Of a stretch of 33,873 nt of DNA, positions 22,393 through 30,903 are shown one piece after another (within the stretch, counting starts at the first letter, position 1; each line of letters opens with the position of its first letter). Both the position numbers and the translations under genes were made by a program. Source of the stretch: Anaerolineae bacterium (GTDB lineage Bacteria > Chloroflexota > Anaerolineae > Aggregatilineales > Phototrophicaceae); contig JABWBO010000059.1 of NCBI GenBank assembly GCA_013360465.1, forward strand, positions 1-33,873. The letters run 5' to 3'. The notes beneath the pieces were generated by a model that saw nothing but the letters and a program-made list of their open reading frames with translations, was not told the origin of the DNA and did not search any database.

Positions 22393-23682
22393 ATGCGTAC
22401 CCAGCGTTTGATGGTGTTGATGGCGGCAGTTCTGCTGCTGGCTCTGTCGGTGGGCGCGGTCGGCGCACTAGACCCCGTGACGGTTGAATGGTGGACGATC
22501 TACACGACCCCGCCGGAGCTGCCCGCCCTGGCAGAGACGCTCGCCGCCGAATTCATGGCAATGCACCCGGAAGTGACCATCGAAATCACCCACCTGGAGA
22601 ATGAAGCTTTTAAGGAACGTCTGGCGACCCTGATGCAGTCGGGCGATGCGCCGGACCTGTTCCAGAGCTGGGGCGGCGGCGTGCTGTGGAACTACGCCGA
22701 AGCCGGTTTGCTGCGCGACATCACGCCGGAACTCACCGCCGATGGCGGAGCCTGGCAGAACAGCTTCAGCGCTCAGGCGGCGCTCGACCTGTACAGCCAC
22801 AACGGCGTCTATTACGGCGTGCCGATGACCTTTGGCGCGGTCGGTTTCTGGTACAACCGCCGCCTGTTCGAAGAAGCAGGTATTGAGGGCGTTCCGGCGA
22901 CCTGGGCTGAATTCCTGGCGGACGTGCAGCTGCTCAAGGACGCCGGCATCACCCCGATCGCTCTGGGCGAGAAGGACAAATGGCCCGGTCACTTCTGGTG
23001 GGTCTATCTGGCGATCCGCGAGGGCGGTCAGGCGGCGTTCGAAGCGGCGTACACCCGTGAAGGAACCTTCGCCGACGCGCCTTTCGTGGCGGCGGGCGAA
23101 CGGCTTCAGGAACTGATCGCGCTGGAACCCTTCCAGACCGACTTCCTGGCGATGGGTTACGGACAGCACGCCGGCTTGGTCGGCAACGGCGAGGCGGCGA
23201 TGGAGCTGATGGGGCAGTGGGCGCCTGGCGTGCAGAAGGGCAACAGCGAGAGCGGTGAAGGTCTGCCGGAAGGCGAGCTGGGCTGGTTCCCATTCCCGAT
23301 GATTGAAGGCGGCGCGGGTGGCGCGACGGACGTCCTGGGCGGCGGTGACGGCATCGCGGTCGGCAAGAATGCGCCCGACGCGGCGGTTGAATTCCTGCGC
23401 TACCTGACGACCCCGGAAGTCCAGATTCGCTACTCTGATCTGAACATCGGCTTCATCCCGACGGTTGTCGGTGCAGAGTCGGCGGTCACCGACTCGCTGC
23501 TGCAAACCGTGTCGGCGGCGCGCAACGACGCCGAATACTATCAGCTGTACTACGACCAGTTCCTGCCGCCGGCTGTCGCCCAGGCAGTGCTGGATGCGGT
23601 GGAAGGATTGTTCGTGGGGACGCTGAGCGCGGCGGACGCTGCCCAGTCGATTGAAGACACGGCATCCTTTGAGCTTGAATAG
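22393..23682 (+). CDS. Sugar-binding protein of the second ABC importer
   Basis: A 429-residue solute-binding protein, family 1. It has a signal peptide (MRTQRLMVLMAAVLLLALSV, cleavage near 23-26) without lipobox cysteine, then VTVEWWTIYTTPPELPALAE and the typical APDLFQSWGGGVL. Aromatic residues are frequent in the mature part, as expected for oligosaccharide binding. AGGAGG five bases before the ATG is a strong ribosome site, fitting a protein made in excess. Followed by a strong stem-loop and then by two permeases. Confidence 0.93.
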   Translation: MRTQRLMVLMAAVLLLALSVGAVGALDPVTVEWWTIYTTPPELPALAETLAAEFMAMHPEVTIEITHLENEAFKERLATLMQSGDAPDLFQSWGGGVLWNYAEAGLLRDITPELTADGGAWQNSFSAQAALDLYSHNGVYYGVPMTFGAVGFWYNRRLFEEAGIEGVPATWAEFLADVQLLKDAGITPIALGEKDKWPGHFWWVYLAIREGGQAAFEAAYTREGTFADAPFVAAGERLQELIALEPFQTDFLAMGYGQHAGLVGNGEAAMELMGQWAPGVQKGNSESGEGLPEGELGWFPFPMIEGGAGGATDVLGGGDGIAVGKNAPDAAVEFLRYLTTPEVQIRYSDLNIGFIPTVVGAESAVTDSLLQTVSAARNDAEYYQLYYDQFLPPAVAQAVLDAVEGLFVGTLSAADAAQSIEDTASFELE

Positions 23683-23699
23683 CCTGGCTTGACCGGCGG

Positions 23700-23735
23700 G
23701 GCGGGGATGTCCATCACAGGATATCCCCGCCTTTT
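23700..23735 (+). terminator. Stem-loop with T-run between binding protein and permeases
   Basis: GGCGGGGATGTCC (23700-23712) pairs with GGATATCCCCGCC (23719-23731), with one G-U pair, around ATCACA; TTTT follows. It looks like a leaky intrinsic terminator or mRNA-stabilising structure that keeps binding protein levels above permease levels. Confidence 0.75.
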
Positions 23736-23769
23736 ATGTAAAAAGACCTGTTTGCGAGAGGACCCTCCT

Positions 23770-24726
23770 ATGGCGAGCCGTTCGACCCCTCGATTTCGTT
23801 TCACCCAGCGCGAGCGCCCAGCAGCCAACGAGCGCCCACGAACCCGGACCGAACAGCTCCTGACCATTGGATTGTTCGTCCTGCCCGGAGCCGCCATCTA
23901 CACCCTGTTTCTGGTCTTTCCCATCGTCCAGGCGAGCTACTTCAGTCTGCACGACTGGAACGGGCTGGGACCGGTCACCGATTTCATAGGGCTGGGCAAC
24001 TTCGAGCGCGCCTTCCAACACGATGTCTTCGTCAATTCCGTCATCCACAGCCTGACGATCATGTCGCTGTCGCTGGCGATCCAGCTGCCGCTGGCGATCA
24101 TGCTGGCGCTGATGGTGGGGCGTAAACTGCCGGGGCGCATGATCTACCGCAGCATCTTCTTCATGCCCTACGTCTTTTCAGAAGTCGTCACCGCCATCAT
24201 CTGGTTGTTCGTCTATAACCCTGGCGGCGGTATGCTGAACACTGTGCTGTCGTCGATCTTCCCCGGCTACGTGCCGCAGGGCTGGCTCGCCAACCGCGAT
24301 ATCGCCCTGCTGGCGGTGTTCTTCGTCATCACCTGGAAATACTTCGGCTTGCATATGATCCTGTACATGGCAGGGTTGCAGTCGATCAACAGCGAGGTCG
24401 AAGAATCGGCGCGCATCGACGGCGCGAACGAACTGCAGGTGCTGCGCTACATCACCCTTCCCCTGCTCGCGCCGACCATCCGCCTCAGCGTTTATCTTTC
24501 GGTGCTGGGATCGCTCAATCAATTCGTGCTGGTCTGGGTGTTGACCACCGGCGGGCCCGCTAATGCGACTCAGGTCATGGCGTCCTACATGTACCGCTTC
24601 GGGGTCAAGAGCTTCAACCTGGGCTACGGCAGCGCCGTCGCGGTGATCATCTTCGTGATTTCACTCATCTTCTCGATCGGTTACCAGCGTACGATCATGC
24701 GCCGCGATTACGCGGGGTCAGTCTAG
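23770..24726 (+). CDS. Sugar ABC transporter permease, MalF type
   Basis: A 318-residue inner-membrane permease. A basic N-terminus of about 35 residues is followed by six predicted helices; the EAA coupling loop (EVEESARIDGANELQVLRYI) lies in the second half. The ATG at 23770 is chosen because AGAGG stands eight bases before it. An open frame continues upstream to 23689 through the stem-loop and is not credible. It pairs with the permease encoded 19 bases downstream. No ATPase gene is present in the locus. Confidence 0.93.
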   Translation: MASRSTPRFRFTQRERPAANERPRTRTEQLLTIGLFVLPGAAIYTLFLVFPIVQASYFSLHDWNGLGPVTDFIGLGNFERAFQHDVFVNSVIHSLTIMSLSLAIQLPLAIMLALMVGRKLPGRMIYRSIFFMPYVFSEVVTAIIWLFVYNPGGGMLNTVLSSIFPGYVPQGWLANRDIALLAVFFVITWKYFGLHMILYMAGLQSINSEVEESARIDGANELQVLRYITLPLLAPTIRLSVYLSVLGSLNQFVLVWVLTTGGPANATQVMASYMYRFGVKSFNLGYGSAVAVIIFVISLIFSIGYQRTIMRRDYAGSV

Positions 24727-24745
24727 GTCAGGGGGCAACTTTCCA

Positions 24746-25615
24746 ATGGCAGAGGCACTTGCAGCAATCACTTCCAGCCCACGCGCCCCGTATCGCCGCT
24801 GGCTTTCGCGCGGTTTTCAGTATCTCGTCCTGACCGCGCTGGCGTTCCTGGTCCTGGGTCCCATCCTGACGGCGGTGTTGGGCGGGCTGAAGACGACCGG
24901 CGAGCTGTTCGCCGAGCCGTTCGGCTTGCCGACGATCCCGCGATGGGAGAACTATACCGACATCATCACCGGCGAATTGTTCTGGAGACAGCTGTTGAAC
25001 AGCGCGATCATCGTCACCGGAACGGTCAGCCTGACGCTGATGACTTCGGCGCTGCTGGCGTTCGTCTTCAGCCGTCTGGTCTTCACCGGACGGGAACTGC
25101 TCTTCAACTTCTTCACGCTGGGGCTGCTCTTTCCGGTCACTATCGCTTTCCTGCCGGTGTTCATCCAGGTGCGTCAGCTCGGCTTGATCGACAGCTATTT
25201 CGGCGTCATCCTGCCGCTGGTCGCCTTCGGCATCCCCGGCAGCACGCTCATCCTGCGCGGATTCTTCCGGGCGATTCCGTCGGAACTGGAAGATGCGGCG
25301 TACATCGACGGGTGCAGCACGCTGGGCTTCTTCTGGTATGTGCTGCTGCCGCTGGCGCGCCCGGCGCTGGGGGCAATCGTCGTCCTGCAGACCATTGTCT
25401 CGTGGAACGAATACTTCCTGCCGCTGCTGATCCTGACGGATGACTCCAAATGGCCCCTCACCCTGGGGATCATGCAGTTTCAAGGGCAGTACGGGACCGA
25501 CTGGGGCAGGGTGATGGCGTTCGTATCGCTCCTGCTCGTCCCGGCGGTGCTGTTCTACATCCTGACCCAGAAATACATCGTGACCGGGCTGACGGGCGGT
25601 GAGCTGAAGGGGTAG
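24746..25615 (+). CDS. Sugar ABC transporter permease, MalG type
   Basis: A 289-residue inner-membrane permease with six predicted helices. The EAA loop (SELEDAAYIDGCSTLGFFWY) and the C-terminal YIVTGLTGGELKG are typical of MalG-type subunits. It completes the importer for the presumed xylo-oligosaccharides. A palindromic repeat follows before the GH8 gene. Confidence 0.93.
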   Translation: MAEALAAITSSPRAPYRRWLSRGFQYLVLTALAFLVLGPILTAVLGGLKTTGELFAEPFGLPTIPRWENYTDIITGELFWRQLLNSAIIVTGTVSLTLMTSALLAFVFSRLVFTGRELLFNFFTLGLLFPVTIAFLPVFIQVRQLGLIDSYFGVILPLVAFGIPGSTLILRGFFRAIPSELEDAAYIDGCSTLGFFWYVLLPLARPALGAIVVLQTIVSWNEYFLPLLILTDDSKWPLTLGIMQFQGQYGTDWGRVMAFVSLLLVPAVLFYILTQKYIVTGLTGGELKG

Positions 25616-25628
25616 CGCCTGTGAACGG

Positions 25629-25696
25629 TGGCGGTCGAGCCGCCGGGTCGCCCGCTCGACCATCCGCCATGACCTCGGATGTGCCATCTGGCGGGG
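25629..25696. repeat. Palindromic repeat between permease and GH8 genes
   Basis: TGGCGGTCGAGC (25629-25640) faces GCTCGACC-ATCCGCCA (25654-25669), pairing with a small bulge. CGCCGGGTCGC and the CGGATG/CATCTG stretch are shared with the hairpin block at 15049-15173. It is the second copy of that repeat family, again inside a sugar-import operon. Confidence 0.65.
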
Positions 25697-25731
25697 TTCA
25701 TGACTTCTCGATTTCATAGAAAGGCGAGGCT

Positions 25732-26943
25732 ATGCGATCCTTATTCGCGCTCCTCATCATCCCGGCGCTCTTCACCGGCGTGGTCGCCCAGTCGGGGGGC
25801 GGCGCGGTGGAAACCGGGCAGTATCCCAACGTACTCGCCGAAATCGGCTTGAGCGACGACGATATTCAGGCACGGCTGGAAGCTGTCTGGCAGACGCTGT
25901 TCTACGGCGATGACGACTCCGAGCGGGTGTACTACCCGGTCGGCGACGACATGGCGTATATGCTGGATGTCAACAACCAGGATATCCGTTCCGAAGGCAT
26001 GTCGTACGGCATGATGATCGCCGTACAGATGGATCGACAGGAAGAGTTCGACCGCCTATGGACCTGGGCGAAGACTTATATGTATCAGTCGCGCGGTCAG
26101 TACCAGGGCTATTTCTCGTGGCACAATCGCACCGACGGCACGCCTATCGACCGCAACCCTGCCTCTGATGGTGAAATCTGGTTCACCACCGCGCTGTTCT
26201 TCGCCGCCGGGCGCTGGGGGAACGGCGAGGGCATCTACAACTACCAGGCGGAGGCGAACGCCATCCTCAATGCCATGCTGCACACCGCAAGCGCAACATC
26301 CGGCGCGACCAACATGTTCGACGCCGAGACGGCGATGGTGGTCTTCGTGCCGCAGTTCGGCAGGGTGAGCGAATTCACCGACCCGTCGTATCATGTGCCG
26401 TTTTTCTACGAACTGTGGGCGCGCTGGGCGGACCAGGACCGGGAATTCTGGGCGCAGGCTGCTGCCGCCAGCCGGGCGTTCTGGCGCACGACGGCGCATC
26501 CTGAGACCGGGCTGATGCCGAACTATGCCGAATTCACGGGCGAGCCGGTGGTCTGGGGCGATTACGGCGAATTCTTCTATGCCGACGCCTGGCGGACCGC
26601 CATGAACGTCGCGGTCGATCATGCCTGGTTCGCCGCCGACCCCTGGCAGGTCGAACAAAGCAACCGCCTGCTGCGCTTCTTCTATGATCTGGGAATCAAC
26701 CGCTACAATACCAAGTTCAGGATTGACGGCACGCCGGCGCAGCCGCAGCACCGCTCGCTTGGCTTGATCGCCATGAATGCGGTCGCGGCGCTGGGAGCCG
26801 ATGACCCCATCCGTCTGGAATTCGTGCAGGCGTTCTGGGATACCGAACTGACCCGAGGGCAGTACCGCTACTACGACAACCTGCTCACCATGCTGGCGCT
26901 GCTGCATCTGAGCGGACAGTTCCGCGTCTATTCTCCGGTCTGA
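25732..26943 (+). CDS. Secreted GH8 reducing-end xylose-releasing exo-oligoxylanase-like enzyme
   Basis: A 403-residue GH8 enzyme. After a signal peptide (MRSLFALLIIPALFTGVVAQ) it follows the Rex enzyme of Bacillus halodurans along its length: YYPVGDDMAYMLDVNNQDIR, then SEGMSYGMMIAVQMDRQEEF, FTDPSYHVPFFYELWARWAD, and the C-terminal YRYYDN segment. The likely general acid is Glu88 (RSEGMSYG), the general base Asp285 (FFYADAWR). Rex removes xylose from the reducing end of xylo-oligosaccharides. The Bacillus enzyme is intracellular, so export here is unusual. Endo-xylanase or other GH8 activity is the alternative. In one operon with an oligosaccharide importer and a GH43 enzyme. Confidence 0.88.
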   Translation: MRSLFALLIIPALFTGVVAQSGGGAVETGQYPNVLAEIGLSDDDIQARLEAVWQTLFYGDDDSERVYYPVGDDMAYMLDVNNQDIRSEGMSYGMMIAVQMDRQEEFDRLWTWAKTYMYQSRGQYQGYFSWHNRTDGTPIDRNPASDGEIWFTTALFFAAGRWGNGEGIYNYQAEANAILNAMLHTASATSGATNMFDAETAMVVFVPQFGRVSEFTDPSYHVPFFYELWARWADQDREFWAQAAAASRAFWRTTAHPETGLMPNYAEFTGEPVVWGDYGEFFYADAWRTAMNVAVDHAWFAADPWQVEQSNRLLRFFYDLGINRYNTKFRIDGTPAQPQHRSLGLIAMNAVAALGADDPIRLEFVQAFWDTELTRGQYRYYDNLLTMLALLHLSGQFRVYSPV

Positions 26944-26969
26944 GTCCAGGGGATCATTGGGGGAAAGAC

Positions 26970-27845
26970 ATGCTGAAATCCGGCGATATTCATATCCGCG
27001 ATCCGTTTGTGCTGCCCGTCGCGGGGGAGCAGTGCTACTACCTCTACGGGACGACCGGCGAGGAGGCGTGGACCAGCGCCGCGACGAGGCTGGATTACTA
27101 TACCAGTGCCGATCTGCGGACCTGGGCGGGACCTTTTCCCGCCTTCAGTCCGCCGGCAGGCTTTTGGGCAGATCGCAACTTCTGGGCGCCGGAAGTTCAC
27201 GAATATCGCGGGCGGTACTATATGTTCGCCAGCTTCAAAGCCGAGGGAGTCTGCCGGGGGACGCAGATCCTTGCGGCAGATCGCCCGGAGGGTCCGTTTC
27301 TGCCGCACAGCCAGGGACCGCTCACTCCCCGCGCCTGGGAATGCCTGGACGGAACACTCTTTGTTGATATTGATAACCAGCCCTGGATGGTCTTCTGCCA
27401 CGAGTGGGTGCAGGTGCGGGATGGGGAACTCTGCGCGCTGCCCCTGAGCGACGATCTGACGATGGCAGTGGGTCAGCCGCGCCTGCTCTTCACGGCGTCC
27501 GAAGCGCCCTGGGCGAAAGAGATCAACTCGAAGGACCGGCGGGGCTATGTCACCGACGGTCCCTGGCTGCATCGCCTGGCGAGCGGCGTGCTGATCATGC
27601 TGTGGTCCAGCTTCAGCGAGGGCGGCTATACCATCGGGGTAGCGCGCTCCGCCTGTGGCGACATCCTGGGTCCCTGGCGGCAGCAGCCGGAAGCGCTGTA
27701 CGCTGGTGACGGCGGGCACTGCATGACTTTCCGCGCCTTTGACGGACGGCTCTTCCTGGCGCTGCATCGTCCCAACCCGTCGCCCTGTGAGCGTCCGCAG
27801 TTCATCCCCCTGCGCGAGACCGATTCGACGGTGGAGATCGGCTGA
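26970..27845 (+). CDS. GH43-family glycosidase, cytoplasmic
   Basis: A 291-residue five-bladed propeller glycosidase of family GH43 without signal peptide. The catalytic base is Asp11 in HIRDPFV, WAPEV follows at 72-76, and the pKa-modulating Asp127 lies in ECLDGTLF. At the general-acid position the protein has TDGPWL (Asp196) where most GH43 enzymes have Glu-Gly-Pro; this variant occurs in some little-studied subfamilies. Activity is therefore open: beta-xylosidase or alpha-arabinofuranosidase on imported oligosaccharides fits the context. GGGGGAAAG just before the ATG is the ribosome site. Last gene of the LacI-headed operon; it converges with the oxidoreductase gene. Confidence 0.85.
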   Translation: MLKSGDIHIRDPFVLPVAGEQCYYLYGTTGEEAWTSAATRLDYYTSADLRTWAGPFPAFSPPAGFWADRNFWAPEVHEYRGRYYMFASFKAEGVCRGTQILAADRPEGPFLPHSQGPLTPRAWECLDGTLFVDIDNQPWMVFCHEWVQVRDGELCALPLSDDLTMAVGQPRLLFTASEAPWAKEINSKDRRGYVTDGPWLHRLASGVLIMLWSSFSEGGYTIGVARSACGDILGPWRQQPEALYAGDGGHCMTFRAFDGRLFLALHRPNPSPCERPQFIPLRETDSTVEIG

Positions 27846-27872
27846 TCCCACCGTCTGCGCTGCCCTGATGCC

Positions 27873-28862
27873 CTAATCGCCGCTGTGGATCGTGATCACC
27901 AGCTTGCCCCGCGCGTGACCCGCCTCTAAAGCGCGCAGAGCCTCCGCCAGCTCCGCCAGCGGGTAGCAGCGCTCGATGATCGGCTTGACCGCGCCGCGCT
28001 CGACCAGCGCCGCCACCTCGCGCAGATCGGCGGTGGTGGTCCTGGCATACAGATAACCCAGCGTCCTGCCATCCCGTTTGCGCATCAGCGGCGCACGCAG
28101 CATCGCCTCGAAGATCTGCGCGTCGCTCCCGCCGACCATCACATATCTGCCGCCCGACTTCAGCGCCCGCGCATAATGCGCCAGCGGATGATAGCCGTTG
28201 ACGCCGAGGATCACGTCGTACTGATCGGCGCGCGTCGTGAAATCCTCGGCGGCGTAGTCGATACCCTGGGCGGCGCCCAGTGCGCGGAGCATCTCTAGCT
28301 TGCTTGCCCCGGCGATGGCGGTCACTTCCGCCCCCAGCGCGTAGGCGATCTGCACGGCGAATGTGCCCACGCCTCCCGACGCGCCGTTGATCGCCACGCG
28401 CTCGCCCGCCCGCACCGCCGCCTTATCACGCAGCGCTTGCAGCGCGGTGACCGCCGCCAGCGGCAGCGCCGCCGCCTCCTCAAAGCTGAGGCGCGCAGGC
28501 ATCGGAGCCAGCACCTCCTGGGGTGCGGCGGTATATTCCGCGAAGCCGCCCATACCCCGGTCGGAGAGGTCGCCATAGACGGCGTCGCCCGGCTTGAATG
28601 CCATGACGCCGCTGCCGACCGCTTCCACGCGCCCGGCGATGTCGCCGCCCAGGATGGGGCGCTTCGGCTTGAGCAGCCCGCTGCCGGCAAGCCGCATGAT
28701 GAACGGCTGCCCGCGCAGCGTACGGATGTCTGAGCTGTTGGCGGCGGCGGCGTGGACCTTCACCAGCACTTCGCCCGCCTTGGGGGTGGGTTTCGGCACG
28801 TCCACCAGGCGCAGTTGATCCGGTGACCCGTACTGTGTGTAAACCATCGCTTTCATCGTCAT
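27873..28862 (-). CDS. NAD(P)-dependent medium-chain oxidoreductase, quinone-reductase type
   Basis: A 329-residue medium-chain dehydrogenase/reductase of the quinone oxidoreductase branch. The GroES-like N-terminal half includes PILGGDIAGRVEAVGSGV at 69-86. The nucleotide-binding motif is NGASGGVGTFAVQIA at 159-173. The cysteine and histidine residues of zinc alcohol dehydrogenases are absent, so it should be zinc-free and reduce quinones or enones with NADPH. Two in-frame ATGs lie six bases apart; MKAMVYTQYG is equally plausible as start. It stands just downstream of the DUF6326-like gene on the same strand. Confidence 0.88.
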   Translation of the reverse strand: MTMKAMVYTQYGSPDQLRLVDVPKPTPKAGEVLVKVHAAAANSSDIRTLRGQPFIMRLAGSGLLKPKRPILGGDIAGRVEAVGSGVMAFKPGDAVYGDLSDRGMGGFAEYTAAPQEVLAPMPARLSFEEAAALPLAAVTALQALRDKAAVRAGERVAINGASGGVGTFAVQIAYALGAEVTAIAGASKLEMLRALGAAQGIDYAAEDFTTRADQYDVILGVNGYHPLAHYARALKSGGRYVMVGGSDAQIFEAMLRAPLMRKRDGRTLGYLYARTTTADLREVAALVERGAVKPIIERCYPLAELAEALRALEAGHARGKLVITIHSGD

Positions 28863-28887
28863 GACCTTTCTGCTTCTCGACCCCGCC

Positions 28888-29250
28888 CTAGGACCAGTTC
28901 CAGGCGTACCAGACTGTCACACTGTTGAAGATCAGGCTGATGACGAATAGGAGCCTGTCATAAGCGGAGGGATAGCTGCGCATATCGGCGAGGATGAAAA
29001 GGAAGAACCCGACGGAGACGATGATATTCGCCCAACGGCTGATCGGCTGCGGAAGCACCAGCGACAGGAACACCATCAGGATCGGGATGAGCATGATGAT
29101 GGCGGCGAACAGCCATTTTGTGGTTCCAGACGAATCCGCATCCGCCATGCGAGCCATGTCGCCGCTGTAGATGCGCAGCACGTCGCCCAGCAGATAGATC
29201 AGCATGACGGTGATCCAGATGCCAGCCAGGATGATGCGTGTATCGAGCAT
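28888..29250 (-). CDS. Small four-helix membrane protein, DUF6326-like
   Basis: A 120-residue protein with four predicted membrane helices: LDTRIILAGIWITVMLIYLL near the start, then KWLFAAIIMLIPILMVFLSL, a third with WANIIVSVGFFLFILAD, and a last with LLFVISLIFNSVTVWY. The pattern resembles DUF6326 proteins; function unknown. The ATG at 29250 has GAAAGG upstream; longer starts lack one. The close spacing to the oxidoreductase gene suggests co-transcription. Confidence 0.75.
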   Translation of the reverse strand: MLDTRIILAGIWITVMLIYLLGDVLRIYSGDMARMADADSSGTTKWLFAAIIMLIPILMVFLSLVLPQPISRWANIIVSVGFFLFILADMRSYPSAYDRLLFVISLIFNSVTVWYAWNWS

Positions 29251-29399
29251 GATAGAAATCCCTTTCTCAGGGCGCGCAGATGCGCTGAGGGTTGAAACTG
29301 AGTGATGGGAGGACATTCACAGACCTTTCATTGCATTGGGCGAGTCATCAGGTACGGGGCGAGGCGTCGTCTCGTCCGCCGATCAGCTTGCTGACGCTT

Positions 29400-30365
29400 T
29401 CAGTTTTTCGTGCGCTCTCCTTGCGCCTGCCACAGGCGGATGAGCTTGCCGCCGTTGCCCAGCACCAGGATCGCGATTGTGACCAGGGTGATGATCCAGG
29501 GAAGCTGATCCAGCGGCAGCCAGGTCGGGTTCGGCACGGTCGCCTTGATGCGCTCGGCGACGGGCGTGAACAGCGCGAAGTAAAGACCTACCGCGCCGAG
29601 AAGCTCCAACGCCGTTTCCAGCAGCCACGTCCAGAACGTCCAACGGCGGCGAAAGAGGAGCGCCCACAGGTTGAGGAAGATGCTGGCGAAGGTCGTGAAC
29701 AGCAGCACCACCAGCCAGAGCGTCGGCACAGGCAGCACCTCACCCGGATCGCTCAGGTTGAAGCGCAGCGTCAGCCCGCCCACCTGGATATAATAGAGGA
29801 TGGCGATACCGAACAGCATACCGATGGCGATGCCCACGCCCGATTCCAGGCGATCCACCGCGCCGGGGTCTTCCACCGCCGGCAGTTCCAGCGGGTTGAA
29901 CTCCGTCTGCGAGGCGCGCAGCACCTCGTCGGAGTGCTGAAGGATGGCGAAGAAGATCACCACCACCGCCAGGAAAAGGAGCGCTGCCTGCACTCCGGTG
30001 ATGACCGAACCGATGAGCAGACCGATCCAGTTCGCGCCTTCCGGCGAAAGCGCCGCGCCGATGATGTTGGCGATGACGACCAGCGCCGGGACCAGCGGCA
30101 GCCCGAAGCGCAGCACCGTCATCATGTACGGATACAGTTCAGGTCCGACGAGGTACTGTTCGCCGCTGTACGACACCGCCATCGTCCGCGGGGAGCCAAA
30201 CTGCTTCAGCACCGCCGCGACATCCGCCGGGGTGGGCGCGCTGCCGTAACGGTCATCCAACTGATCCTGAATCTGTGAGCGCAGCTCGGCTTCGATTTCC
30301 GCGCGTTCCTTGGGACGCACGTACAGCCCCACCTGATGCACGTAGCGGTCGATCAAATCATTCAT
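29400..30365 (-). CDS. HAAS-like multi-pass membrane protein
   Basis: A 321-residue protein. The soluble N-terminal 65 residues (DRYVHQVGLYVRPKERAEIE, then ELRSQIQDQLDD and LKQFGSP) resemble the HAAS sensing domain that accompanies PadR regulators. About eight membrane segments follow. It overlaps the PadR gene by eight bases. By family habit the pair controls or adjusts a membrane response. The actual signal is unknown. Confidence 0.75.
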   Translation of the reverse strand: MNDLIDRYVHQVGLYVRPKERAEIEAELRSQIQDQLDDRYGSAPTPADVAAVLKQFGSPRTMAVSYSGEQYLVGPELYPYMMTVLRFGLPLVPALVVIANIIGAALSPEGANWIGLLIGSVITGVQAALLFLAVVVIFFAILQHSDEVLRASQTEFNPLELPAVEDPGAVDRLESGVGIAIGMLFGIAILYYIQVGGLTLRFNLSDPGEVLPVPTLWLVVLLFTTFASIFLNLWALLFRRRWTFWTWLLETALELLGAVGLYFALFTPVAERIKATVPNPTWLPLDQLPWIITLVTIAILVLGNGGKLIRLWQAQGERTKN

Positions 30366-30705
30366 GACGGTCTCGTTCCAGTATGTTCTGCATCACCGTG
30401 ACGGTTTCCTGCCACTCCGCCCGCAGCGCCGTCAGCACCTCGCGCCCGTCGGCGCTGATGCGGTAGTACTTGCGGGGGCGCGACTCTGTGGTATCCCATT
30501 CGCTTTGCAGCAGCCCCTGTTTTTCCAGCCGCCGCAGCAGGGGATACAGCGTGCCTTCCTCGACCGCCAGCCCCAGCCCCGCAAGCCGCTGGATGAGGTT
30601 GTAGCCATAGCTGGCGCTGTCCATCAGGCTCAGCACCGCCAGGACGACGATGCCCCGCCGAAGCTCTAGACGAAGCTGCTCAACATGTTCCCCTGGTGCT
30701 GTCAT
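30358..30705 (-). CDS. PadR-family transcriptional regulator
   Basis: A 115-residue winged-helix regulator. It has the family layout: RRGIVVLAVLSLMDSASYGY, then the recognition part with EEGTLYPLLRRLEKQGLLQS, the wing with RPRKYYRISADGREVL and a short C-terminal dimerisation helix. It heads an operon with the HAAS-like membrane protein. Its own promoter contains a clear palindrome between -35 and -10, so autorepression is very likely. Confidence 0.92.
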   Translation of the reverse strand: MTAPGEHVEQLRLELRRGIVVLAVLSLMDSASYGYNLIQRLAGLGLAVEEGTLYPLLRRLEKQGLLQSEWDTTESRPRKYYRISADGREVLTALRAEWQETVTVMQNILERDRHE

Positions 30706-30742
30706 ACCCTGTGTGCCTTACAATACTGTTTGATATGTGGTG

Positions 30743-30791
30743 CTGTGTGACGCACAGTATAAATATACTGTATCACGCACAGTATTGTCAA
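30743..30791 (-). promoter_or_regulatory. PadR promoter with embedded operators
   Basis: On the minus strand TTGACA (30786-30791), 18-bp spacer, TATATT (30762-30767). The spacer holds the inverted repeat ATACTGT-N7-ACAGTAT at 30765-30785. A second, less perfect palindrome CTGTGTG-A-CGCACAG lies at 30743-30757. ACGCACAGTAT occurs as an exact direct repeat at 30750-30760 and 30775-30785. Confidence 0.75.
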
Positions 30792-30903
30792 GAGGGCAGC
30801 ACCCTTTTCTGATCTGCCCTGGAGTTGCCGTTGCATACTGCGGGTAAATGACGCATAGTCAACGGGAATCACTCACCACCGCGCCGACGGGAGAGAACAG
30901 AAC

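Noticed and set aside
23689-23769. N-terminal extension of the permease to 23689
   Set aside because: The extra 27 residues are translated stem-loop sequence; the ATG at 23770 has a proper ribosome site.
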